Assembly: GCA_028622995.1 (NCBI GenBank)
Contig: JAJQJQ010000030.1
Location: 744,001-808,000 of the forward strand
DNA length: 64,000 bases
Reading direction: 5' to 3'
Origin: Panagrolaimus kolymaensis
Taxonomy: Eukaryota > Nematoda > Chromadorea > Rhabditida > Panagrolaimidae
Shown piece after piece: positions 47,138-57,996 of the stretch. How positions within the stretch are numbered: position 1 is the first letter of the stretch; the number at the start of each line of letters is the position of its first letter. The notes under the pieces were generated by a model, which made no database searches, was not told the origin of the DNA, and worked only from the letters and a program-made list of their open reading frames with translations. A program made the position numbers and the translations under genes.

Positions 47138-47826
47138 TTATGCAACGGTAATTTCTTCAGTGAAATCAACTTTAGAATTTAGCATTAAATATTGGCTGAC
47201 TTTGGCTGCTAATAATTGAGCTTGATATTCACTTAAAGTTATTCCATCGATTTTAACTGAAGCTTCTTGGATATTTTCCATTCTTGTAATTACATCCGTT
47301 CCACTAGCTCCTGTATAAGCTCTCGCAATGCATTGTGGAGGTTCAAGTGGATCAGTTGGAGAAAGAGTAATTAGTTGAGTAATGGCACCACCTTCTTCGA
47401 ATCCAACTACTTTACCTGCCACTATAGGAGGGGTGGTAACTTTTTGACAATCATTTATTAATTTCGGAGTAAATGTTGGAGTTATTTTTAGTCCAATAGT
47501 AGAAATTTGGAGCGTATCAAGCCCTGCCAAAACAGCTGATGACAAATCTCCATTAGCTCGAAGTTTAGCTTCAGTTTCGGTCAAGGATTGTCCAGGAAAA
47601 AATGTTAGCAAAGTAGTGGCATCCGCTTCTGGATAAGTCCATGATGTTGGAGGATGAAATGTTAATTGTAGGGATGGATTAGTTAAAATTTGGCCACATA
47701 AAAATAATTTGCTAGAATAAAAAAATAAATCATTGGATTACCTCCAACTCCACCGGCGCAAGATCTAACAGGCTGAAGGAAAATTAATTCGAAAGTTAGA
47801 AAGCCAATAATTTTTAACGAAGACAT
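47138..47826 (-). CDS. Secreted nematode-type protein, family copy C, odd splice acceptor
   Basis: Exons 47742-47826 and 47138-47694 would give 213 residues with exact phase fit, but the 47-bp intron ends in ATGTG rather than AG. The nearest AG (TTCTAG at about 47711) gives a frame that hits a stop. The signal peptide is MSSLKIIGFLTFELIFLQPV, then CAGGVGG. The mature part is the most diverged of the three (TLLTFFPGQSLTETEA, NDCQKVTTPP), yet the C-terminal 38 residues match copies A and B. It is either a gene using a rare GT-TG intron or one just disabled by an acceptor mutation. Confidence 0.65.
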
Positions 47827-47910
47827 TTTTGATTTCGTTTCGAAGCAAGCGTAAGAAAACTTTGATGAAAAGAAGATGATGCTGATGTTGTTAAAAAAAT
47901 TTTGGATCTC

Positions 47911-47918
47911 TTTTTATA
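47911..47918 (-). promoter_or_regulatory. TATA box of copy C
   Basis: TATAAAAA followed by GAG on the minus strand, about 90 bp before the ATG at 47826. The context is the same as the copy B TATA motif. Confidence 0.55.
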
Positions 47919-49397
47919 GTAAATTTTTTTTTAATTTTTAGCTCAGCCCTTTTTAAGCATTAAAAAGAAAAGGAAAATTTTAAAAATAGTAATTCAAACA
48001 TAACTGTGTATTCTTTTGTATGATTAAAGTTCCAAGTCTTGCCTTTTCATGTTGTATTAATAGCCATTATCAAAAATAATGCTATCAAAGATATAAAAGA
48101 AAAAGTAAAAAGAAACAAGTTTAGTCAACAAAAAATTAAAGGAAAAAAATCAAACATTTTTTTAAAGATATTTTTAACACAAAAATAGAGAGGTATCAGT
48201 GACGTTCTTTTTTTTCTTTTTCTTTTTGATTACACTAGAAAGAAAGTAGTAAAAAGCAAACATTTTCCCTTGTTTTTTTATACAAAAGACAAAAAAAAAG
48301 TAAAAAGGGAAATGTATGGTCAAAGGAATTTATTTGTGTGTGAAGTTTGGAAGAAGCTAAAGTAAACATAGGTTGTTGAGTCATTTTAAAATATGTTTCA
48401 TTTTCAAAATTTAGTAAAGTTTCTATTTTTGACGTAGAGGCAATCATATGTTATAATATCTTCTTGAAAAATACAACAACGACAAAAAAATAACTTCGCT
48501 TGAAGCATTCTTTTTATCAAAAAACTTCTTTATTGAATAAACTTATGCAAATTTTTCGGATTTTTTCCGAACTGAAAACTAAAACATTTTTATATTTTTG
48601 AAATTTCAAGTTTTAATAATTTTAATACTAACATTTCTTTTCAAATTTATTTATATACCTTTTTCTTTTTTTTTTATTATTCCTAAGAATTTTAAAAAAG
48701 CTTTTTCTTAAAGATTTAAAAATAAACTTTGTTTTTGTTATTTAAATTTAATCATCGCGGAAATTTAGATCAAAATAAATTCGCTGACTTTCATTTTTTT
48801 AAACCTGTTTTCGCATGAGTCATTTCCATACTTATTTTGATATTACAAAAAAAATTAAATGTGGTTTTTTAAATGCAAAAAAATACGTCTGAAAATATCT
48901 TTTTTAGAAATGGAAAAATGATACATCTGACTTAATGCCCTATCAATTTTTCTTCTTCCTTGACTTCCAACTGTGAAATTTGTCTTTGATTAAGATATTT
49001 TCTGTAAAATAAATGACACATTTCAAAGGTCAAATCCATAAACTTTCCAAATTCAAATTTTTTCTGAGACTCAAAAAATTTTTGTTTCCATTTTTTTATT
49101 CAATTTATTTATTTTTTTAAATGCCAGTGTTGTGTGAAAATAAAAAACTTTTCACAATCGATTTACCTCTTTTTTTTAGTTGAAAGACTGATTTTCTTTC
49201 CATCACTTTTTTTATTTTCCTGTTGTCGTCGTCATCCGGAAAAAATAATTACACCTCCTCTTCCATCCTTATTTTTTCTTTTCTCTCCATTTTTTCTCAT
49301 CTTTTCGACGACTGACTTCTGTGTTTTTTTTTTTTTTTTATTCCAAAAAAAATCAAAATACTTCACATTCTGGGTTGCGTCGGTGGTGATTTTTCGA
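47919..49397. other. Intergenic region
   Basis: About 1.5 kb, AT-rich, between copy C and the lipase gene. Short open frames are homopolymer-driven and unsupported. Confidence 0.45.
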
Positions 49398-51194
49398 ATG
49401 ACGACTCGTTTTTATTTTATTTTTGTTATTTTTATTCTATTTTTTCTTGTTCAAAGCTTTCCGGTATGGCAATCTCGAACAGCTTATAATGAAATTGAAG
49501 CTAAAGCATTGTTAAATTTAGCTGCTGGAGCTTATGCTTTATCGCCAGAAGCTTGTGTTCAAAAGTGAGTAAAATTTAAATTTTGAAGTGAAAATTCCTA
49601 TTAAAAAAAATTGTAATGATAGGAAAGTTTTTGTAATTTTGAACTTTCTAAAAAAAAATTTCTTATCAAAGAACAAATGCTAAGTGTCTTTACAAATCTC
49701 TTTCAAACAAGCAATCTTTAATAACCATGTTTCCTTTTTTTGCGATTTTTACATAGTTTTTGTTTTGGATCCAAACCTTTAGAAAAATTTAAAACCAAAT
49801 TTATAATTCTATAGAAAAAGTGTTTTTAAGTTTCCAAACCTGCAAAAAAAAAACATTCTTATTTTGTTATTGAAAGTTTGAAAACCGGATGACTTTTGAA
49901 ATATATTTGGTTGGTTTTTAAAAGTTAAACAAACAACATCTTTTTTTGTTTGAAAAATCAAAAGTTATCTTTTTTTGGTTTATTTATGCCTCTCACTTTT
50001 TCGTATCAACAAAAACAAAATAATCATAGAATTATTTTTTAAGATTATTTTTAAAGTTTAGAGTTTAATCTTTAAAAAAATTGGTTATGGTAGGCGAAAA
50101 TAACAAACAACAAAAAAATTCAAAATCAGCCAAAGTTTTATGGCAATTTTTTTTAATTTGTCAAAAATAAAAGAAAAAAACTTGGAATTGCAAAATTTAT
50201 TATTTTGTAACTTTTTTTAGAACTTTTCTAAGTGTTCGACCTCGACAACTTTATTCTTCGACAACTCAAATATGTGATGAATATGCAAATACTTGTGGTT
50301 CATATTCTCTTGCGGATGACATTAATCAACATTTGTATATAGTTTTTCGAGGAACTAAATCCAAAGCCCAACTTCTCACAGAAGGATGGCATTCCCTTCA
50401 GCCTCAATCGGATTTTTATGGAGCTGGAAAGGCACACAAATATTTTTCTCATGCTTTAGAAGCTTTATGGGCGAATGTGGAGCAAGCTTTAGTGGAGCAT
50501 CCAAATTATGCTGTAACTTTTACTGGACATAGTTTAGGTTAGTGTTTTTATTAGAAAAAAAATTGCTTCAAATTCGATTCATGTTTACTGACAAAATTTT
50601 TTTTTAGGTGGAGCTTTAGCTTCTTTGGCGGCCTTAAAAACTGTTTTATTTGGTTTGAGAAATAGCAACGATGTAAAATTATATACTTTTGGTCAACCAA
50701 GAGTAGGAAATGTGGTTTTGGCACAAAAATATAATCTCTTAGTTCCACAAAGTTATCGAATCGTGCATGGCGTGGATATAGTCCCACATCTTCCTGGATG
50801 TGCCAAAGATGAAATCATGGGAGCTTCAAGTCATCCATGCGACCCTGATGATCTTGATCGACCATATCATCATGGAACAGAAATATATTATCCTCATGAA
50901 ATGCGAGAAAATTCTCCATATTTTGAATGCCTTGGCGCTCCATTTGGTGAAGATTATAATTGCAGCGATGCGCTAACTTTTATTCCCGAACATCATTTTC
51001 AATATGCCTATGCACATCGACATTATTTTGAGCATAAAGTTCCACCATTTGGAAAATTAGGTTGTCAAGGTTCCAAACAACAAGAAGAGCGACTTCCAAG
51101 TAATTATGGAAATACTGAAAATCATCATCATACTTTTAAAAGTCTTGCAAATAAACTTCGATTGGCTTCACAATTTTTGGGTATCAATAAATAA
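49398..51194 (+). CDS. Secreted class 3 lipase (fungal-lipase-like)
   Basis: Three exons (49398-49564, 50221-50537, 50608-51194) give 356 residues. A hydrophobic signal peptide covers residues 5-20. The alpha/beta-hydrolase core shows the oxyanion region IVFRGTKS, the nucleophile elbow GHSLGG with Ser160 (split by the second intron after G162), the strand LYTFGQPRVGN, acid Asp218 in HGVDIVPHLP, and a His cluster near 290-300 (EHHFQYAYAHRHYF) containing the third triad residue. Extra Cys (226, 239, 269, 280) suggest disulfides. It probably hydrolyses acylglycerols outside the cell or in the gut lumen. Many related nematode genes exist. All key residues are present. Confidence 0.92.
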
Positions 51195-52551
51195 ATTTGA
51201 TTAGCTTTAAAAAAATAAATATATTTGTATTTTGTTAATTTTATTTTTTCTTTTGCTTTTTTTAACTAAAAAAATCATTTATTTAGAATTTTCTCCTTTG
51301 TAACCTTGCATCAATAAAATTAAAAAAAATTCCTCATTAGCTTTTTAGAAGAAATAAGAAAAAACCTTTTCATAAGCTTATTTTTCACGAACGACGACAA
51401 ATACAATCGATCAAGAAATTATTCAAAAATTGTACTCATAAATCAAATTTTTATCTTTATATTTAAATTTTCCTTGCCTCAAACTCAAAATATGGGTAAT
51501 TTAAATTAGGATTAGAAAAAAAATTTCTTTTAACTTTTATTTTAAATTTTTCTTTCATAATTATTTATAAGTTTTGAAGAAGAGTATTGGTTTTTAGAAT
51601 ACTTTTCAGAAATAAAAATTTTAACCAACAAAAAAAAACATGTTTATTAAAATATTCAAATAAAAAATCTTCATAAAATTATGATAGATCGAAAAAAGAA
51701 AGATTTTGTTTTTATTCACAAAGAAATTCTCTGTGAAAAAAAAAGAAGACAGCTATCACTTTTTTTATTTCACGGCTGAAAAATCAATATTATTATTGCA
51801 AAAATGGCATATTCACAAACACACATTGTTGTTTTTGTAAAGGTAAATAAAAAGCACGCACATTTATCGCTTTTTTTTTCGAAGAAGAAGGAACAAACAA
51901 AAAGCCACAAAGCAATGGATTTTATAAAATATAAAGAAAAAGGAAGCACATTCGTTAGAGTTTCGTCAGCTCGCATAAATTTTTTTAAGCAAGCTTTTGT
52001 GGGTATTTTTTGAATATTTTAGATTTACTTTTTCCTTTATGTAAAGTTTTAAATATATTTAAAACAAGAAAAATTTTTTGGTACAAAAAACCGCAAAATT
52101 ATAGTTTTAATGCGGGAATTTTAACAAATTTACTTTATCGTGATTTTCTTGAACCAAAGCAAAGCCTAAGCATCAAATCGATCCTGGTGAATTTATGAAA
52201 CATTGTGGATTTGTACAAGTTAATTTTGTTTTTTAATTTTTCGTGTGAACTTTGTTTTTACAAATATTCGTACTTAATAATTAAAATTATTTCTTTCATG
52301 AATTAAAACCCTCTTTTTAAAAAATTTTTGAAAAAAAGAAGAACATGTTTTTTAAGGGGAACATTTATGATAAAAGTAAAACTAATTTTTAACTTTTATT
52401 TGAATTTTAAAGTCAAATTGTCATTTTATGAATAAATGCAAATTCTTAATAACAAAATTTTCTTTATCTCGCTTTTTTTGTTTTTAGCACCACTGTTATA
52501 TGTTTTCTTGTCATTTTTAATAAACCATCACCCAATTTCTTTAAAAAACAA
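51195..52551. other. Intergenic region between lipase and GST
   Basis: AT-rich. Around 52090-52230 two overlapping frames look mildly coding (AGILTNLLYRDFLEPKQ and HQIDPGEFMKHCGFVQVN), which may be a relic of another gene. No start, splice sites or family could be assigned. Confidence 0.35.
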
Positions 52552-53387
52552 ATGCCAAAGATTAAATTAGTTTATTTTGATGCTCGAGGCAGGGCTGAAC
52601 CCACTCGATTAATGCTTCGTTTAGCTAAAGTTGATTTTGAAGATGTTCGATTGACCAGCGATCAATGAATGGATATATAACCAAGTAAATAAAAATTTTA
52701 AACTTAAAAGTATTTTTAATTGGAATATTATTATTTTAAGAAACAAAAAATGGTAAAATACCATATTTGGAATTTAATGGCCATCAAATTTTTGAATCAT
52801 ATGCCATTCATCGATTTATAGCTCGTAAATATGGTTTTGCTGGAAAAAATGAATTTGAAGAAGCTTTGGTGGATGGAATTGCTTATATTCAAAAGGATTT
52901 CCACGTTGCTGCTTCACCATGGCTTTATGCAATTTGTGGATATCGAAATGAAAATCCAGTAAGCAGACAGGGGCAATTAAAGTTTATACAAGTTTTTGAG
53001 ATTTAAAAAAAATAAATTTGGGTTATCGACTCAAAATTATTTTAATTTCTTAATATCCATTCGAGACAAATAATGTCCCGCATTTATTTTTAGGATGACC
53101 TCAAAGCCGAATATTTGAATAAAAGCATCGATCATTTCCTTCCAATTTTTACAAACTATTTAAAGGAAGGCCAATCAGGCTTTTTAGTTTCAAGTGGATT
53201 AACATGGGTTGATTTTGTTATAACAGAATGGCTGATTTCTTTACTTTTATTTGAACCTATTCTTGATAAATATCCAGAATTGCAGGAATATCTTCAACGA
53301 GTTCGAAATATTCCAGAACTAAAAAATTATTATTCCACTCGAAAAGAAGAGGTTCCAATTGTAAAATGCTTGGTAACTAAAAAATAA
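52552..53387 (+). pseudogene. Sigma-class glutathione S-transferase with two premature stops
   Basis: Three exons (52552-52684, 52741-52958, 53094-53387) fit an intact 214-codon sigma GST frame except for TGA at codon 39 (52666-52668) and TAA at codon 43 (52678-52680), both in exon 1. In the family the usual residues there would be Trp and Lys, one substitution from the stops seen. Catalytic Tyr8 (KLVYFDARGRAEPTR), the glutathione-site segment GKIPYLEFNG and ESYAIHRFIARKYGFAG, and the C-terminal helical domain are otherwise preserved. Splice sites are canonical. A recent loss is likely. A shorter protein starting downstream would lack the glutathione-binding start. Confidence 0.8.
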
Positions 53388-53791
53388 AATCCTTTCTGAG
53401 AAATTAAATTTTTTTCAATTTTATTCACAAATTTCAATGTTTGGTTTGAATTTTTTTTTGTGAATAAATGTTAATGAATCTTTGGTTATGGTTATCATAG
53501 TTTCAAATTCTAAAAAGTATAAATTTTTTCTTTGATTATAAAAATTATTTTTTTTGCAAATTTTCTTTTGAAAAAGCTATCATATTTTTTAGTCATAGCA
53601 AAATTTGAAGATTTTGAAACATAATGATAATTTCCGCTTTAAATAAACATTATTTTTCTTTTGAAAAATTGTGTGTTGCCTTTTTTGCGTTTTTTCAATC
53701 CATTTCAAGAAAAAATAGGTTAATGACTATGATATTTTTCATTTTCAATTATCCATCGATTTTTTTTAAAAAAAAATTTAATCACAGAGAA

Positions 53792-54111
53792 ATGAAAATT
53801 ACAAACTATTCTAAAATTTCATTTTTGTTTATCTTTTTCATTATTCCTACTTTTATTTTGGGACAACTTTCACCATGTTGCAATAGTAACGGCCTCTTAG
53901 GTAAGGTTCAAAAGATTTTTTACTTAATTTTTTTTTGAGGTCTAATATCAATGTTTTAGGTTTCCAAGATAATCACATCGAGAAGCGTTATCCATTTTAT
54001 AATCGATTATTTCTTCGAGGAAATAGTTTTTTGCCTGGAACTCAGCTTGGGTCATCGTATGGTTATAATCCTAATATTCCCCAAAGTCCATTTCTTTATT
54101 ATTTATTTTAA
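53792..54111 (+). CDS. Small secreted peptide precursor, unknown
   Basis: Two exons (53792-53900, 53960-54111) give 86 residues in frame. The N-terminus is a strong signal peptide (hydrophobic SFLFIFFIIPTFILG, then QLSPCC). The mature part has a dibasic site EKR followed by YPFYNRLFLRGNSFLPG and ends in an aromatic-rich tail (SPFLYYLF). This is the layout of a neuropeptide-like or small effector precursor. No repeats and no amidation Gly-Lys-Arg are seen. The family is not recognised. It lies convergent to the Cys-rich gene. Confidence 0.6.
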
Positions 54112-54206
54112 TAAATAAAATTTAAAAATAAAAAACCAATAAATTAATAAATTAATAATAAATTTTCTAACAACAAAAATAACTTTTTTGTATTTTTTAA
54201 AATTAT

Positions 54207-56646
54207 TTATTCATAGCACACGCTATGACATAATTGTGGACAATTTGTATTACATTGAAACATCATAGGAACATTGGGCGAAGTAGTTTCACATTTTTTT
54301 CCACAATTTCCCATACAATTATTTTGGCATTCTAATCGAATTTCTTCTGATAATCTACATTCTCTTTGACATGATTCCGTGCAAGAAGGTTCACATTGAG
54401 CAAAAGCTTTGTCTTTTACGAGACAATGTTGTTTGCAAGTGCTTTGACAAATTCCATTGCATTCAGCTGAACGAGTGCAAAGGAATCTTGCGGCATTTCC
54501 ACAAATTTCATTACATTCTGAACTTTGACAAAGTGTTGCACATTTTAGAGTTAATTGTTCGCGGCATTTCGATTGCATTTCTTCTTTCGTGTAAGAGTGA
54601 AAAGTTTTAGGTGAATTTGAATTAAAATTATTCGAGGATGGAAGATTTGGGGAACAATTGAGATCACAAGTTCGTTCACAAAGTCGAGTGCAATTTAAGC
54701 CCGGTCGATTGAGGGCTTCACATTGATCATGACACGATGGAAGACAAACTTTATGACAATTATATGAATGAAAGCTTTGAGGCAATTTAATTTCTGTGGG
54801 TCGAAGTAATTCAGATGAAAATATTTGTTGAGGAGCCAATGGCAAACTTGGAAGCATCGATGGTGGAGCAAGGGAATTAATTTGCATATTACCAGACGAT
54901 GACGATCCACCTTGAGATATTTGAGATGGATGAATTTGTTGATAATTAAAAGTATTACTATTTTCATTTTCTGCGATTGGCAAAGGATAAATTTCATTAT
55001 TATTGTTTCTTCCAGCAGCGGCGAAAGTTTTTGAAGATGGATTAAATATTTCTGTTAAAGATGGCAAATAATTAGCTGTAATATTTTTAGTTGTTTCAAC
55101 TAAACCAAAAACTAAATCCAATGTTTTATCCAAAACACATTTCCGATCACATTCAGGCTGACAAGCTTTCATGCACACTGATTTAGGAACCACCGCATAA
55201 TTAATATCACATTTTTCTGAACAAAATCCATCACAAGTTGGAACGCATACTTCATCGGGAGCTCCAGATTTTTTGCATTTATCTCCACAATCTGAGAGGC
55301 AATGTTGAGAGCAATCATATTTGGAATAAGTTGCATCCTTTAAATTTACATTTCTTACAGCAAATAAAATTGATTCATCCTCTAATTCGTGAACCGCCAT
55401 TTCCACCGTTTGATCGCAAGAAGATTTACAATTTGATTCACATTCATATTTAGCTTTTCCATCCAAAATTGATTGCAAATTATTATTTTGTTGTAAATCA
55501 TTATTTGAAAGTAAGCAATCCGCCAAACAATCATTCAAACATGTAAAAGCCAAAGATTTAGCTAATTGTTTTCGTTTAACTTTTTGTGGGCAAGCTAAAT
55601 TACATGCAGCTGTGCACGTGGTTTCACAAGCGGATGCAGGATTAAATGCCAAACATGAACCCAAACATGTGGGTTTGCAAGTTGTGGCACAATCTTCGAA
55701 CTAAAAAAAAGGGGATAGTAAAAATTGATGGATTTGGATTTAGAAAAATTAAAGAAATTGAAAAGGCTAGTTTTTGCAGAAATGAGTGCTGAAAAGCTAA
55801 ATTAGGGATGTCGTGGTCATACATATCTATTAATAAAAAGTTTTGAAAAATCAAGACCCAAAAAATTTTGCTACAACTTTTTCTTTCTTTCTATCATAGG
55901 TTTTTATGTTGCTTTTATTTTCTCATATTAACTTGTAGCACATGGAAAAAATTGTTACTTTAAAGAAAAATATTGGATTTCCATCTATTTACTTTTTTTA
56001 GATCAAAATATCAATTCGATATACTTTCATTCATCGCTCACATCCATCCATTGATTTTGTTGACTACAACTTTGCGATTTGCGCAATCTATTTTATTTCA
56101 ACAAAAAATAGTCATAAAAGATTTTTCTCTCTTTTTTTAACAAAGAAAAATTTAAAAGGAAAAAAGGAACTAAAAAAACTTAAAATAAAATGACAATTTT
56201 TAAGGAAAGAAACATGCAAAAAGTTGTCAAAGTTAGAAATATTAAAATTTTTAAAATGTTCAAGGAGGGCAAAAAAAATTTTAATCAAAAGATTTCAAAA
56301 ATGGGTTTAAAGAAAATTAAAAATTAAAAGAAGAAAAATGCTTTAGTAAAATACTTACAATTTCACTGCTTGGAATTCGACAAATACATGGAGGAGTTGC
56401 GCGTTGTTTGCAATGGCATGCAAATTTATCACATCGACAACTCGGCATATCATGGCATTGACAAAAATTTTCGTCTGCATAAGTCTGAAAAAAATTCATC
56501 CAAATACAGAATTTTAGATTTTAGATTAAAATTTTTTTTTGTAAAAATGCCGAAACGAGAAAATCAAAATTATATTTAAAATTACTGAAACTTACTTTTA
56601 TTACAAAAATAATTAAACAATAAATTAACAAAAGCTGTAACTTCAT
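54207..56646 (-). CDS. Secreted cysteine-rich repeat protein
   Basis: Three exons (56596-56646, 56359-56484, 54207-55700) give 556 residues. A signal peptide is encoded almost alone by exon 1. Exon 2 has dense CxC pairs (CQCHDMPSCRC, ACHCKQ, CICR). Exon 3 has many CxxxC and CxxxxC units (CATTCKPTCLGSC, CQPECDRKC, CQSTCKQHC) in two blocks separated by a low-complexity Ser/Pro/Asn/Gln linker around residues 280-370. This matches the nematode Cys-rich repeat proteins of extracellular matrix or gut/cuticle surface, function unknown. It has no protease or lectin motif. The 658-bp intron 2 is the only long one. Confidence 0.75.
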
Positions 56647-57996
56647 GATTTTTTTCTTTTACAATTCTACAACAATTCAGCTTTTGTTTGAATAATTAAA
56701 AACAACAAAAATGACTAATAAAAAATTTTTAAAAGCTTTCATGCATCATTTTTTTTTCTTGACCAAACACTTTTGCTCCTCCTAAAAACATGCAACAAAA
56801 AAAATAGTTAGGTAAAAAGTAGCAAACAAAAAAGAGAGAAAAGAAGGAAAAAAAAAATAAAACTTTTCATGTTCTATCCGTTTTATTTTTTCCTCTACCC
56901 AGCCACTTTAAAGAGAGTCATTTCATTCGAAGAGTCAAGGAGAGGCTATAAGAAAAACACTTTTAGCAACAAAAAAATTAAATTCCGATGACCGATAAAT
57001 TGTTACCATTTTTTGCTTGATTTTTTTCTTTTGTTTTTTGGTTTTTAACACTTTTTCTTTTTCTTCTTCAAAGTCAGTCGCCATTTAAAAATGAAGACTT
57101 CAAAATAATTATATTTTGTCAAGTAATTTTGGGTTAAAGCATACTTGACTCCTCTTTTTTTTTATTGAAAAAGGTAATCGACAAAAAAAAGTGTCGATTA
57201 ATACTTCAAAAATTGTCTAAGTGAGTTAGTTAAAAACATTGAGTTAACGAAGAGGATAGATAAAAAAGCAAGTGAGAGTTAATGAAGTGAAAGAAAAGAG
57301 TAAGTGGCCGTTCAAAGAAAAAAATAAAAAAATAAAAAGGTTATTTCGGTTACAATCTAAATGAGGAATTTGCTGGAAATAAAGAAATTACAAAAATATG
57401 AGACAATTATTTTAAGAGAGGGAAAAAAGCATGGTGAAAGAAATTCATTTAGAAATTACAATTGCCAAAGCCTTTTTTATTTTTAAAACAAGTTGATTTT
57501 TTTTGGGCGGCAGGAATCTTTTTATTTTTGTTGTTGTTTTATCCATTGTAAAAAATTTTCTTAAATATAATTCATCGGTATCATTTAAATAAATATATAT
57601 AATTTTTTCATTACTTTTTTGCACCAAAATAAATATGTATTTTAAGTTTATTAAAAATTATGAATGATATGTGTATGTAAATGCATATCTATCCAAAGAG
57701 CAAATAATGAATATAATTTTATTTTATTTTATAAAAACCAGGAGATCAAATCATAAGAAGAAGACAAAGAAGAAAAAAAGGTATTCGATGGTTGTTAAAA
57801 ATTTGTTTTTTTTTTTTACATAAAAAACCCGTCATTTTTTTTCAAACAAAAAACCAACAAAAAAAAACGCATAAAAATAAATAAATTAAATTTTAAAAAA
57901 TCCACTATTTACAATCATAAAAAATAACAAAATAAAATTTCTTTAAGGCCACAAAAAATTTAAAAATAATTTTCTAATCAATATTTTTTTTTAAAA
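56647..57996. other. Intergenic region
   Basis: 5' flank of the Cys-rich gene and 3' flank of the SPOC-protein gene. AT-rich, with no gene supported. Confidence 0.45.

Noticed and set aside
52666..52680. Alternative genetic code explaining the GST stops
   Set aside because: All other genes in the window use TGA and TAA as normal terminators, so reassignment is not plausible.
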